From positions 40,553 to 104,552 of the forward strand of contig NZ_VKKX01000055.1 in NCBI RefSeq assembly GCF_008271655.1: a stretch of 64,000 bases of DNA, in the 5' to 3' direction. Source of the stretch: Gemmobacter caeruleus (lineage in GTDB: Bacteria; Pseudomonadota; Alphaproteobacteria; Rhodobacterales; Rhodobacteraceae). The notes beneath the pieces were generated by a model. That model was given only the letters and a program-made list of their open reading frames with translations, was not told the DNA's origin and ran no database searches. The position numbers and the translations under genes are program-made. Shown piece by piece: positions 16,521 through 24,498 of the stretch (the stretch's first letter is position 1; every line of letters begins with the position of its first letter).

Positions 16521-17123
16521 TCAACTGAGGGTTCGGCGGAGTTTGGGGACGGCGAAACGCCGGTCTTCATGGAAGTCTATGATGCTGGCAAAGCGCCCAT
16601 CGGGGTGGAAAAGAAATACACCGGCGGTGTGGTCCATCGTGTAGTCGCCGCCCTCCTTATCGACGCGGCGATAGGTTGCGCGAAAATCCGCGGCCGCCTG
16701 AGCGACCTCGTCAGCAGGGCCCGTCAGCCCAATGATGCGTGGATCGAAGTTGCTGACGTAACCGGCTAGGGCATCGGGCGTGTCGCGCTCCGGATCGACC
16801 GAAATCAACGCCACGATCAAACGATCCGCGTCGGCACCCAGCTCCTCGAGCCAGAGCGATATGTCGCTCAATGTGGTCGGGCAGACGTCCGGGCACCAGG
16901 TGAAGCCGAAAAATACCATGACAGGGCGACCGGCCCAGTCAGAAGGTCGGACCAAGCGACCCTGGTGGTCGGTCAATGTCCAGGTCATCTGACCGATCGG
17001 CACGGGCAGGACCTCGCTGCGGGCTGGCCGATTGCGCGTGCGATAGGCCCCGACGCCCAGCATGAAGGCGACGGCTCCGACTGCCCCTCCCGCACCCAGG
17101 ATTATTGCCCTGCGTCGGCGCAA
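16521..17123 (-). CDS. SCO1/SenC copper chaperone, copy 1
   Basis: Predicted 200 aa with an N-terminal membrane anchor (about residues 6-27) and a thioredoxin-fold SCO domain. Copper ligands are the CPDVC motif in FTWCPDVCPTT (Cys near 77 and 81) and the His in MDHTAGVFLF. The redox-neighbour motif SVDPERD is intact. SCO proteins load or reduce the CuA site of cytochrome oxidase. I place the start at TTG 17121-17123, because GGAGGG lies 6 bp upstream and the signal follows at once. It overlaps the PCuAC stop by 22 bp, which implies coupling. Confidence 0.87.
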   Translation of the reverse strand: MRRRRAIILGAGGAVGAVAFMLGVGAYRTRNRPARSEVLPVPIGQMTWTLTDHQGRLVRPSDWAGRPVMVFFGFTWCPDVCPTTLSDISLWLEELGADADRLIVALISVDPERDTPDALAGYVSNFDPRIIGLTGPADEVAQAAADFRATYRRVDKEGGDYTMDHTAGVFLFHPDGRFASIIDFHEDRRFAVPKLRRTLS

Positions 17124-17575
17124 TCCGGACCCTCCGCGCGCAACGAGAGGACGTCGACATTCACGGTAACCTCGCCAGACTTTTCGAAGGAAAGGGTAAC
17201 CGGAAAGCTGTCGCCCTCCTTGAGGGCCGTCGTCAGCTCCATCAGCATGCCGTGGTAGCCACCCGGCGCGAGCTGGACACTCTGACCGGCAGGGACCGGG
17301 ACTGACATCGCATGCGGCATCGATGCGATGCCATCCTGTACGACAGTCTCGTGCAACATCGGCATTCCGGCTGCTGGCGTCGTGATGCCAACGAGCGCAT
17401 CGTCGGTCGTCCCGGAGTTCTTGATCTCGACATAGAACACTCCGGGCCGTCCCGCGCCGATTGTCGCCTTGGACCAAGCGTGTTCAACGGTAAGATCGCC
17501 GATTGTCACGGTCTCACAGGCCATTGCTGCAGGTGCGGAGAAGATCAGTGTTGTGGCGAGAAGGAAGTGTTTCAT
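17102..17575 (-). CDS. PCuAC-type periplasmic copper chaperone
   Basis: Predicted 157 aa with a signal peptide (to about residue 20) and a cupredoxin-like PCuAC domain (DUF461). The Cu(I)-binding pattern is visible: MPMLHETVVQDGIASM and later GYHGMLM, matching the H-x10-M and H-x-M arrangement. PCuAC delivers Cu(I) to cytochrome oxidase together with SCO. It lies between two SCO genes, 3 bp after the upstream one. The C-terminal extension rich in acidic residues and one Cys is unusual but short. Confidence 0.88.
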   Translation of the reverse strand: MKHFLLATTLIFSAPAAMACETVTIGDLTVEHAWSKATIGAGRPGVFYVEIKNSGTTDDALVGITTPAAGMPMLHETVVQDGIASMPHAMSVPVPAGQSVQLAPGGYHGMLMELTTALKEGDSFPVTLSFEKSGEVTVNVDVLSLRAEGPDCADAGQ

Positions 17576-17578
17576 GGG

Positions 17579-18172
17579 TCAGAGCCTTGTTAGAAGGTCG
17601 GAAACGATTTCGGCAGCAGATGTACCGTAGGTGAATTGACGCAGCCACTCCCCGTCTGGGCCGATGAGATAAAGGCTAGGGCTGTGCGCCATCGTGTATC
17701 CGTCCGGCGACGAAGTGTCGGCCTCCTGCTCGTAGAAGATCTTGAAGCTTGCGGCCGCAGACTTTGTATCCTCTTCGCTTCCTGCCAAAGCAAGGATCGC
17801 TGGATGAAAGGCCTTTGTGTAGTCATCCAGCCCTAAACGCCTGTCCCGTTCTGGATCGATTGAAATGAAAATCGGCTGCACCGATCCCGCGGCAGATCCA
17901 AGATCATCCATGACCTGAGCGACTTCGGAGAGCGTCGTCGGACAGACATCCGGGCAGCTTGTAAAGCCGAAGAACACCAACAGGAACTTTCCGCGAAATT
18001 CGGCAGTCGTGCGCATACGGCCTTCGCTGTCTGCAAGCGCGAAGGTAGGCATAAAGGCTGAATCAGCTGTTGCGGTGTCGTCCGTTGCAGGCCACCACCG
18101 CACCGCCAAAAACGTGATGACCGCCGCAGTGGCGGCGATCCAAAGGATAATCTGAAGAGAACGAAGACGCAT
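17579..18172 (-). CDS. SCO1/SenC copper chaperone, copy 2
   Basis: Predicted 197 aa with an N-terminal membrane anchor (about 8-28) and a SCO domain with FTSCPDVCPTT and the conserved SIDPERDRR block. The expected distal His occurs in MAHSPSLYLIG. It is clearly diverged from copy 1, so the pair is not a recent duplication. The ATG at 18172 is chosen; an upstream TTG at 18220 falls in the promoter spacer. It is the first gene after a MerR-type promoter, followed by PCuAC, SCO, M23 and DUF411. Confidence 0.86.
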   Translation of the reverse strand: MRLRSLQIILWIAATAAVITFLAVRWWPATDDTATADSAFMPTFALADSEGRMRTTAEFRGKFLLVFFGFTSCPDVCPTTLSEVAQVMDDLGSAAGSVQPIFISIDPERDRRLGLDDYTKAFHPAILALAGSEEDTKSAAASFKIFYEQEADTSSPDGYTMAHSPSLYLIGPDGEWLRQFTYGTSAAEIVSDLLTRL

Positions 18173-18201
18173 GAACAGTCCGGAAGGCGAGATCAGCCTG
18201 T

Positions 18202-18232
18202 CGTCTAGAACCTCGAGCAACTAGAGGTTCAA
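18202..18232 (-). promoter_or_regulatory. MerR-type promoter of the SCO-PCuAC operon
   Basis: On the minus strand, TTGAAC (18232-18227) and TAGACG (18207-18202) are separated by exactly 19 bp. The spacer holds the dyad ACCTCTAGTTGCTCGAGGT (18228-18210), symmetric except for one pair about the central TTG. This is the hallmark of promoters activated by MerR-family metal sensors. The central TAGTTGCT is identical to that in the ATPase promoter at 27481-27511. SCO copy 2 starts 30 bp downstream. Confidence 0.72.
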
Positions 18233-18276
18233 CCGACGAAAAAGTGAGGATTTCAGGATCGGCGATGTTTCGCCGA

Positions 18277-18450
18277 TCAGGCTGCCCCAAGATACCTTGC
18301 GAGAGCGATTCCAAGGAGAGTGCCGAGCAGCCCGAAGGCGATGGCGAAGCCTGCGCCGTACTGCAGGCGGTCGACGGTCTTTCCGCCCCGCCGCCGTGCA
18401 ACGAGGTAACCCCAAAGGAACCCGATGATTGCGAAGAGCGGCCCGATCAT
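18277..18450 (-). CDS. 57-aa membrane protein coupled to lnt
   Basis: Predicted 57 aa with two hydrophobic helices (MIGPLFAIIGFLWGYLVA and FAIAFGLLGTLLGIALA) joined by a basic loop (RRRGGKTVDR). The ATG overlaps the lnt stop in an ATGA tetranucleotide, so it is almost certainly translated with lnt. A GGTG-type ribosome binding site lies upstream. No family is recognised. Partnership with Lnt in lipoprotein processing is only a contextual guess. Confidence 0.6.
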   Translation of the reverse strand: MIGPLFAIIGFLWGYLVARRRGGKTVDRLQYGAGFAIAFGLLGTLLGIALARYLGAA

Positions 18451-20009
18451 TTCGATGCACCTTTCAGGTTTGCCTGTTGCTGCCGGGCCCAATAGCCACT
18501 GATCGCCCACGAAGTGAGCATGAGAAAGAGAAGCGCCCAGTCTCCGAAGCGGGCGTAGATGGTTGCGGGCAATGGGCGGGGCAAGCGGATGTCGATCACG
18601 CCTGACGTGTCGATTTCGAGCATGGCCAATGTTGCCCCGTAGGAATCAACCACTGCCGAAATTCCCGTGTTGGCGGCCCGGACGAGAGGCAGGCCCTCTT
18701 CAATGGCCCGCATCCGGGCCGATGCCAAATGCTGCCATGGCCCGATCGAGGCACCGAACCAAGCGTCGTTTGTCGCGTTGAAGATCCAGTCCGGTCTGAT
18801 CGCATCATCGACCACGTGTCCGGGAAAAATGATCTCATAGCAGATTGCGATCCCTGCATAGGGGTGTGGGCCGAACGCCAGTGTCCGGGGCCCTGGCCCC
18901 GGCGTGAAGTCTCCGAGCGATTGAACCAGACGCTGAAGGGGCAAAAGGCTCCGCCACGGAACGTATTCACCGAACGGGACGAGATGATGTTTGGCATAGC
19001 GGGTCAGGATGGTGCCGTCACGAGAGATAGCAAGCACGGCATTCCGGTAGACTGTCCCGGCCCCGGTTTCCTCCCGTTCCGGGCTGCCTGTCAGCAAGAC
19101 GCCGGTCTCGGGCAAGAGCCAGCCCAACATTGCCCGGGCACCGGCATCCTCTGCCAGGAACCCTGGCCAAGCGGTTTCCGGCCAGAGCAGAATGTCGAAG
19201 TCGCCGGGCTGGGCCGAAAGCGCGATGAGTTTCAGGATGTTTGAGTTTCGGGTGGCATCATCCCATTTGGCACTCTGTGCGATGTTCGGCTGGACGACAC
19301 GGATTTGCGCGCCGCGCTCTGACGGCACATCGGCGAACAGCAAGCGCATTGCACCAAATGCGGTCACCGACAAGGCGATCGCGCCCGCAGTGGCGAGGCG
19401 GCTGATGCGTTTCCCGTCGGCGGCCGAGACAAAAGCCAGTCCGGCCAGCGCGGCGCAGAGCACCAGAAGAAATCCCAGGCCGTAGCTTCCGAAGACAGAG
19501 GAAGCCTGCGCAGCGACCGGCCAGTCAGAGAGTGTGTAGGCAGCCAGGTTCCAGGGAAACCCGGTGAGAACATGGCCTCGCAGCCACTCCGTGGCGGTCC
19601 AGCTTGTCGCCATCGAGAGTGCCAACGGCAACCCGGCGCGTTCCATCCGTGCCGCCAGAGCGCAGGCCAGGGCAGGAAAGACCGACAGAAGCGCCGAAAG
19701 ACCAAGAACCGCCGGCAGAGCCAGCCAACCGAACCGGTCCGCCTCAACCTGAAAACTTTCGGTGATCCAGAAAAGCCCGGGCACGAATTGACCGAGGCCG
19801 AAGAAGTATCCCAGCCTGAACGCGATGAAACCGGATGCGCGACGCACCAACACTGCCAGCAGAGCAAAGGCGATCAGCGCAAGTGGCAAGATCGAGTATG
19901 GCTGCAGAGCCAAGACGAAAAGGACACCTGCCACGATGGCGGCCCCCAAACTGGCCCAGCTTTGGACAGGCTTCCGGCTCGAGAACTGGTGTGCGCTTGA
20001 AACGTACAT
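18447..20009 (-). CDS. lnt: apolipoprotein N-acyltransferase
   Basis: Predicted 520-aa inner-membrane enzyme that adds the third acyl chain to lipoproteins. Several N-terminal membrane helices precede a nitrilase-like periplasmic domain with the catalytic Glu (LLWPETAWPG), Lys (AKHHLVPFGEYVPW) and Cys (IAICYEIIFP). Length is normal. I use ATG 20009; a TTG at 20069 in the same frame coincides with the -35 box. Lnt depends on an active-site Cys, and copper is reported to interfere with lipoprotein maturation. A second, metal-controlled copy therefore makes sense, though this is inference. Confidence 0.88.
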   Translation of the reverse strand: MYVSSAHQFSSRKPVQSWASLGAAIVAGVLFVLALQPYSILPLALIAFALLAVLVRRASGFIAFRLGYFFGLGQFVPGLFWITESFQVEADRFGWLALPAVLGLSALLSVFPALACALAARMERAGLPLALSMATSWTATEWLRGHVLTGFPWNLAAYTLSDWPVAAQASSVFGSYGLGFLLVLCAALAGLAFVSAADGKRISRLATAGAIALSVTAFGAMRLLFADVPSERGAQIRVVQPNIAQSAKWDDATRNSNILKLIALSAQPGDFDILLWPETAWPGFLAEDAGARAMLGWLLPETGVLLTGSPEREETGAGTVYRNAVLAISRDGTILTRYAKHHLVPFGEYVPWRSLLPLQRLVQSLGDFTPGPGPRTLAFGPHPYAGIAICYEIIFPGHVVDDAIRPDWIFNATNDAWFGASIGPWQHLASARMRAIEEGLPLVRAANTGISAVVDSYGATLAMLEIDTSGVIDIRLPRPLPATIYARFGDWALLFLMLTSWAISGYWARQQQANLKGASK

Positions 20010-20038
20010 TCTTGCCACAACCCCTAAAATGGGAGGGA

Positions 20039-20069
20039 TGGATAGCTGCTCTAGTAGCTTGAGGTGCAA
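20039..20069 (-). promoter_or_regulatory. MerR-type promoter of lnt
   Basis: On the minus strand, TTGCAC (20069-20064) and TATCCA (20044-20039) are 19 bp apart. The spacer contains CTCAAGCTACTAGAG, a near-palindrome of the form CTCxAG-N3-CTxGAG. Geometry and position match MerR-family metal-responsive promoters, like those at 18202-18232 and 27481-27511. The lnt ATG lies 30 bp downstream. Confidence 0.6.
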
Positions 20070-20134
20070 CGCATATGTTCGAAGATCACGGCATTGTCAG
20101 ATTGGTGGCGCAGCGGTCGATTTTCGACGTGGGC

Positions 20135-20165
20135 TTGAAACTGTGGAAGGATCTTCCGCTTAGAA
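20135..20165 (+). promoter_or_regulatory. possible MerR-type promoter toward the second L,D-transpeptidase
   Basis: TTGAAA (20135-20140) and TTAGAA (20160-20165) are separated by 19 bp containing GGAAG-GAT-CTTCC, a perfect dyad. It faces the L,D-transpeptidase gene, but the start codon is almost 190 bp away, so the leader would be long. The spacing is suggestive; the box quality is only moderate. Confidence 0.35.
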
Positions 20166-20352
20166 CAAAACGACCAAGAGTTGGTGGGACATCTTCGTCG
20201 CTTGCAAGCCGCCAGATAAACTAGTGTGCGGTTGCGGGGAGAAAGGATGGTCGCGCTCATCGCCCCGAGTGCCGCGTGCTAACGGCTGTTTGATTTGCCT
20301 CGTCCACGAGCGAACGATACTCACACTCGAAAAGCGCTTGGAGGAGTGTTCC

Positions 20353-20946
20353 ATGACCAGCGATTTGATGAAGCGGCGGGCTTTGCTGAGGGGCGCAATC
20401 GGGGTGGCCAGTTTTGCATCCCTGCCAGCCTGGGCGCAGGAAGGCAGCACGGAGTTTCAAGCTCCCGTCTCCAGCAGCGTGCGGAACAACGTGTCCAGCT
20501 TCCGGATGCCTCAGTGGCAGGATTACTTTGAGAACACCCGCGGTGGCGCGATCCTTGCGGACACCAAGTCACGTGCACTGCACTTTTGGTCAGAAGATCA
20601 ATCGATCTACCTTCTCTATCCATCGTCCGTCCCTCTGTCCGAGGAACTGACCCGGCTCGGGCGAACCGAGGTTGTCCGCAAGGCCGTGAACCCGCCGTGG
20701 CGCCCGACGGCTTCCATGCTCGAGCGAAACCCAGATTGGCCGAAGATGGTGGAGGGCGGTGCACCTGACAACCCACTGGGTGTTCGGGGATTGTATCTGT
20801 CATGGCCAGCCTACTTGATCCACGGTACTCACGACACCCGAAAGATCGGACGCAGATCATCGAATGGATGCATCGGTCTATACAATGAGCATGTCATAGA
20901 ACTCTACGACATCGCACAAGTTGGCACTCAGGTGCTGCTGATCTGA
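20353..20946 (+). CDS. L,D-transpeptidase (YkuD family), paralogue 2
   Basis: Predicted 197 aa with a signal peptide containing KRRALLRGAIGVASF and cleavage near residue 26. The YkuD domain ends in the same catalytic block as the copy at 521-1081: HGTHDTRKIGRRSSNGC then IGLYNEH. The two proteins align over nearly their full length (shared VRNN and YPSSVPLSEELTR-type blocks), so they are paralogues. The start at 20353 has GGAGG upstream. Being at opposite ends of the copper island, the pair frames it. Confidence 0.87.
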   Translation: MTSDLMKRRALLRGAIGVASFASLPAWAQEGSTEFQAPVSSSVRNNVSSFRMPQWQDYFENTRGGAILADTKSRALHFWSEDQSIYLLYPSSVPLSEELTRLGRTEVVRKAVNPPWRPTASMLERNPDWPKMVEGGAPDNPLGVRGLYLSWPAYLIHGTHDTRKIGRRSSNGCIGLYNEHVIELYDIAQVGTQVLLI

Positions 20947-21029
20947 TTTCTTGTACCGCCACACTCTTTGACCCAAGCGGGTTTCCGTGACGGGTTTCAC
21001 CCTTGGAATCCAGAAGGAACAAGCAGGCG

Positions 21030-22355
21030 TTAGCCCAACACAACAGTCGACAGCAGATTCACGTTTAGCACGATGATCACCGTCGCGATCAACCAGCACA
21101 CGGCAGTCAACCACCATGGAGCCACCAGTTCGCCCATCTTGGCGCGGCTGGCGGTGAACATGACCAAAGGCACGATGGCAAAAGGCAGCTGGAATGACAG
21201 CACGACCTGACTGAGGATCAGAAGCTGCCCCACGCCTTCGGTGCCATAAAGCAGGATCACGAAGATCGCGGGCACGATCGCAAGGCAGCGGGTGATGAGC
21301 CGCCGCGCCCAGGGGGCGATGCGCAAATTGATGAACCCTTCCATCACGATCTGGCCTGCCATGGTAGCGGTCACTGTGGAATTGAGGCCCGCACACAACA
21401 GCGCCACGCCGAACAGGATCGGCGCCAGCGATGATCCCAGCAAGGGCTCTAGGAGCAAATGCGCCTTGTCGATCTCGGCCACGTCGTTTTCGCCCGCAGT
21501 GTAGAAGGTGGCGGCCGCGAGGATCAGGATAGAGGCATTGATTGTCAGAGCGAACATCAGCGCGATGGTGCTGTCCCAGGTCGCCAGTCGCAGCGCCTCG
21601 CGCTTGGCGGGCAAGTCAAGGCCGAAGGCGCGGGTCTGCACGATGCCGGAATGTAAGTAAAGATTGTGGGGCATCACGGTCGCACCGATGATCCCGAGCG
21701 CCAAATAGAGCATGGTCGGGTTGCCCAAGATCTCGCGGCTGGGGGCAAACCCGGCGATGACCTCACCCCACACCGGATCAGCCTGCGCGATGAGCACGAC
21801 GAAACAGGCGGCGATTAGCGCCATAAGCGAGATGATCAGAGCCTCGATCCAGCGGAAGCCCTTGTTCTGGAGCCACAGGATCAGGAACACGTCAGCAGCG
21901 GTGATGAAGATGCCAATCTCCAGCGGAATGCCGAAGAGCAGATTTAGGCCGATGGCGGTGCCGATCACCTCAGCCAGGTCGGTGGCGATGATGGCCAGTT
22001 CGGCAAAGATCCAGAGGGGAATGGACATCCACTTCGGAAAGGCGTCGCGGCAGGCTTGTGCCAAATCGCGGCCCGACGCGACCGCCAGGCGCGCGCAGAG
22101 AGATTGCAGGAGGATCGCCATGATGTTCGACAGCAGCGCGACGAACAACAGCGTGTAGCCAAAGGCCGCACCACCCGCGAGCGAGGTCGCCCAGTTGCCG
22201 GGGTCCATGTAGCCCACGGCCACTAGGTATCCGGGGCCGATGAAAGCAAGGAAGCGCCTGAACCTGCTGGTGCCGCCATTGCCGACCGCGATAGTGCGGA
22301 AGACTTCCGAAAGGGAGGGTGTCTCGCTCTCTCGACGCCAAGCGTTCGCGGACAT
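21030..22355 (-). CDS. mntH: Nramp-type Mn(II)/Fe(II) transporter
   Basis: Predicted 441 aa with about eleven membrane helices, normal for MntH, a proton-driven manganese importer. Family signatures are present: [13 protein letters not shown] in helix 1 (metal-binding Asp and Asn) and [11 protein letters not shown] in helix 6 (metal-binding Met). It is divergent from an MntR-type regulator, and the gap contains a palindrome that fits an MntR operator. Expression is expected when manganese is scarce. Manganese import supports tolerance of oxidative and metal stress. Confidence 0.92.
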   Translation of the reverse strand: MSANAWRRESETPSLSEVFRTIAVGNGGTSRFRRFLAFIGPGYLVAVGYMDPGNWATSLAGGAAFGYTLLFVALLSNIMAILLQSLCARLAVASGRDLAQACRDAFPKWMSIPLWIFAELAIIATDLAEVIGTAIGLNLLFGIPLEIGIFITAADVFLILWLQNKGFRWIEALIISLMALIAACFVVLIAQADPVWGEVIAGFAPSREILGNPTMLYLALGIIGATVMPHNLYLHSGIVQTRAFGLDLPAKREALRLATWDSTIALMFALTINASILILAAATFYTAGENDVAEIDKAHLLLEPLLGSSLAPILFGVALLCAGLNSTVTATMAGQIVMEGFINLRIAPWARRLITRCLAIVPAIFVILLYGTEGVGQLLILSQVVLSFQLPFAIVPLVMFTASRAKMGELVAPWWLTAVCWLIATVIIVLNVNLLSTVVLG

Positions 22356-22406
22356 GGATTTTGCTTTCTGCAGTCATATGGTCGCGCCAAAGTCTTGGCG
22401 CACAAA

Positions 22407-22422
22407 GTTAGACATGGCTAAC
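22407..22422. promoter_or_regulatory. MntR operator in the mntH-mntR gap
   Basis: A perfect inverted repeat, GTTAG-N6-CTAAC, lies in the 118-bp gap between the divergent mntH and mntR starts. The sequence resembles the manganese-responsive boxes of alphaproteobacterial mntH promoters. It probably allows MntR to repress mntH, and maybe itself, when manganese is plentiful. Confidence 0.55.
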
Positions 22423-22473
22423 AATCTGCCCTATGCCTTTACTTGTCAATCCATCCCATGCGACACTGACGCG

Positions 22474-22926
22474 ATGACAGAGTTTGATCCTGCACCCCAC
22501 GCCACATCGGATGACCGGCCTGCGGACCTGCGCGCCGGAGCGTTTCAGGGCGTGCGCGAAGCCCGGCGCAATGAGCTGGCCGAGGATTACGTCGAACTGA
22601 TTGCGGAGTTGATCCACGACCAAGGTGAGGCGCGGCCCGTGGACATCGCCGCGCGGCTTGGCGTGAAAGTGCCGACGGTGAGCAAGACGCTCGACCGCCT
22701 GGCGCGGGAGGGGCTGATCACGCGCGCGAAGTATCGGTCGGTCTTTCTGACAGATGACGGGCGTTCGCTGGCAAAGGAATGCCGGCGGCGGCACGAGATC
22801 GTGCTGCGCTTTCTCATCAGTCTAGGTCTCGACCCCGTAACGGCGGAGCGCGATGCCGAGGGCATCGAGCATCACGTCAGCGAGCGGACGCTGGCCCTGT
22901 TTTCGGCCTTCGCTAGCCGGTCCTGA
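22474..22926 (+). CDS. mntR: manganese-responsive regulator, DtxR/MntR family
   Basis: Predicted 150 aa. The N-terminal winged helix-turn-helix reads EDYVELIAELI, then VDIAARLGVKVPTVSKTLDRL and GLITRAKYRSVFLTDDG. A metal-binding and dimerisation domain follows with HEIVLRFLISLG, Glu and HH residues (EGIEHHVSE), as in MntR. Start is placed at ATG 22474; the frame is open upstream across the operator, which argues against an earlier start. The adjacent divergent mntH and operator support manganese control. Confidence 0.85.
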   Translation: MTEFDPAPHATSDDRPADLRAGAFQGVREARRNELAEDYVELIAELIHDQGEARPVDIAARLGVKVPTVSKTLDRLAREGLITRAKYRSVFLTDDGRSLAKECRRRHEIVLRFLISLGLDPVTAERDAEGIEHHVSERTLALFSAFASRS

Positions 22927-22932
22927 ACGCCG

Positions 22933-23592
22933 TCAGCTATTCTGGACCGCGAACCGCACATCGGCGATCAGGCTGTCGGCGCTGAAGTTTTCCAGCCGCT
23001 TTCCGTTCAAGAAAAACGTCGGTGTCTGGCGGATGCCCAGGGCTTCGACATCGGCCGCGTCCTGGTTCAGAATTCCGGTGATCCCCGGGAAGAACTGGTC
23101 GGTTTCTGCCTTCTCGAGATCGAGACCTGCCGCACCAGCGATTTCCCAAGCGACATCCATCTCTGGCGAGCCGTGAACGGCCCAACCGGGCTGCTGCTCG
23201 AGAAGTGCGTCCAGCACCGGCTCGAACTTGTCCTGCATCCGCGCGGCCTCGAGGATGCGCACGGCCTCGTCCGAGCCTTCGTGGAAGACGGTGTAGCGCA
23301 GCACAACGCGGACCTGCGTCGGAAACTGCCGTCGGATTTCCTGCACCACCGGGTGGTAAGCGCGGCAGGCCTCGCAAGAGGGATCGAAGAACTCGACCAA
23401 TGTGACGGGCGCATCGGCGGGACCGAAGCTGGGGGAATACTCTCGGACCAAAAGCGCCTGATCTGCGGTGGGCGTGGCGGCTGCCAGTGCCTCGGCCTCG
23501 GCTTCACGGCGACGGTTCAGGATGATGGTGCCAGCTGCAAAGGCGGCAAGCCCGACTGCGGATGCTCCGATCAGGAGGTTGCGGCGATTCAT
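22933..23592 (-). CDS. DsbA-family thioredoxin-fold oxidoreductase
   Basis: Predicted 219 aa with an N-terminal anchor or signal (about 5-24, RRNLLIGASAVGLAAFAAG). The DsbA-type domain has FFDPSCEACRAYHP near residues 83-96, whose CEAC active site is unusual for DsbA, and the cis-Pro block RQTPTFFLNG. It overlaps the dsbB-like gene by 4 bp, so the two form an oxidase pair: DsbB reoxidises this protein through quinone. It is the last gene of the P1B-ATPase operon. Confidence 0.83.
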   Translation of the reverse strand: MNRRNLLIGASAVGLAAFAAGTIILNRRREAEAEALAAATPTADQALLVREYSPSFGPADAPVTLVEFFDPSCEACRAYHPVVQEIRRQFPTQVRVVLRYTVFHEGSDEAVRILEAARMQDKFEPVLDALLEQQPGWAVHGSPEMDVAWEIAGAAGLDLEKAETDQFFPGITGILNQDAADVEALGIRQTPTFFLNGKRLENFSADSLIADVRFAVQNS

Positions 23593-24026
23593 GGGCGGTG
23601 CCCTTTCGGCAAGAGGAGACAAACAAGGATCGCCGCGAAGGCGACCGCTGAAAGATAGGGGATGGGCAGGCCGAGGATCATCTGCGCCTCGCCGGTGCAG
23701 GATGGGCCATTCTCAGTGCAAGGCACGATAGGCGCGGGCAAGAGGCCGGCGTATAGGCCCGAATGCCAGGCCGCTAGCGCCAGCCCGGCCAAGGCCAACG
23801 GCAAGGCGTATGTGCGCGCTATGCCGTCTGCACGCCAGAGCGACAGACCAAGGATTGGCACGAGCGGGAACATGGCGATGCGCTGATACCAGCAGAGCGT
23901 ACAGGGCATCTGTCCCAACACTTCGCCGATAAAGAGCGCGCCAAGCGTCGCCGCCAATGCAATCAGGAAGGCGGCGATCAGTGAGAGATCGTCGCGCGAC
24001 AGACTCTGCGGGTCAGCTTTGGTCAA
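23589..24026 (-). CDS. dsbB: disulfide bond formation protein DsbB family
   Basis: Predicted 145 aa with four membrane helices and the DsbB signature MPCTLCWYQRIAMFP in helix 1-2, followed by a second Cys pair in PCTENGPSC. It would oxidise the DsbA-like partner encoded next, passing electrons to quinone. I place the start at TTG 24026 because AAGGAG lies 7 bp upstream; this start overlaps lspA by 14 bp. A TTG at 24068 without such a site is less likely. Confidence 0.83.
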   Translation of the reverse strand: MTKADPQSLSRDDLSLIAAFLIALAATLGALFIGEVLGQMPCTLCWYQRIAMFPLVPILGLSLWRADGIARTYALPLALAGLALAAWHSGLYAGLLPAPIVPCTENGPSCTGEAQMILGLPIPYLSAVAFAAILVCLLLPKGHRP

Positions 24027-24498
24027 GAACAGGCTCCTTGCGGCGTCGAAGGGGAAGAGAGGCGGCAAGGATCAAGACCGCGCCCAGAGTGATCGCAATA
24101 TCGGCGACGTTGAACGTGGGCCAATGCCAGTCGCGCCAATAGAAATCAAGAAAATCGGTCACGGCACCCTGTCGCAGGCGGTCGATGATGTTGCCAAGCG
24201 CCCCACCCACAACCAGGCCATAACCTATTCGTTCCAGCGGGTGCTGCGCCCGAAAAGCCATGACGGCGAAGGCAAGCGTCAGCGCGCCCGTCAGCGCCGC
24301 CATCAGGAGCGGCTTGCCCGCCATGACGCCACCCATCATACCAAAACTCGCACCCTCGTTGAAGCCAAGGGTGAGGTTGAAGCCCGGAAAAACCGGGACC
24401 GCAATCCCCTGCGACAGCGCAGACAGGGCCGCTGCCTTGGTCAATTGGTCTGCCACCACTGTGGCAGCGATCAGGCAGATCAGCACCGCTCGGGTCAT
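24013..24498 (-). CDS. lspA: lipoprotein signal peptidase (signal peptidase II)
   Basis: Predicted 161-aa inner-membrane aspartic protease that cleaves prolipoprotein signals. Motifs include VVADQLTK near the start, FNEGASFGMM, and the two catalytic Asp in GGALGNIIDRL and FNVADIAI. Length is normal. In lead and cadmium operons such as pbr, an LspA-type gene commonly follows the P1B-ATPase, so this copy is probably a metal-operon version. It overlaps the gene upstream by 4 bp. Confidence 0.9.
   Translation of the reverse strand: MTRAVLICLIAATVVADQLTKAAALSALSQGIAVPVFPGFNLTLGFNEGASFGMMGGVMAGKPLLMAALTGALTLAFAVMAFRAQHPLERIGYGLVVGGALGNIIDRLRQGAVTDFLDFYWRDWHWPTFNVADIAITLGAVLILAASLPLRRRKEPVLDQS

Noticed and set aside
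20010..20069. Longer lnt start at TTG 20069
   Set aside because: The codon lies in the -35 box of a good MerR-type promoter, and ATG 20009 gives a normal Lnt length.
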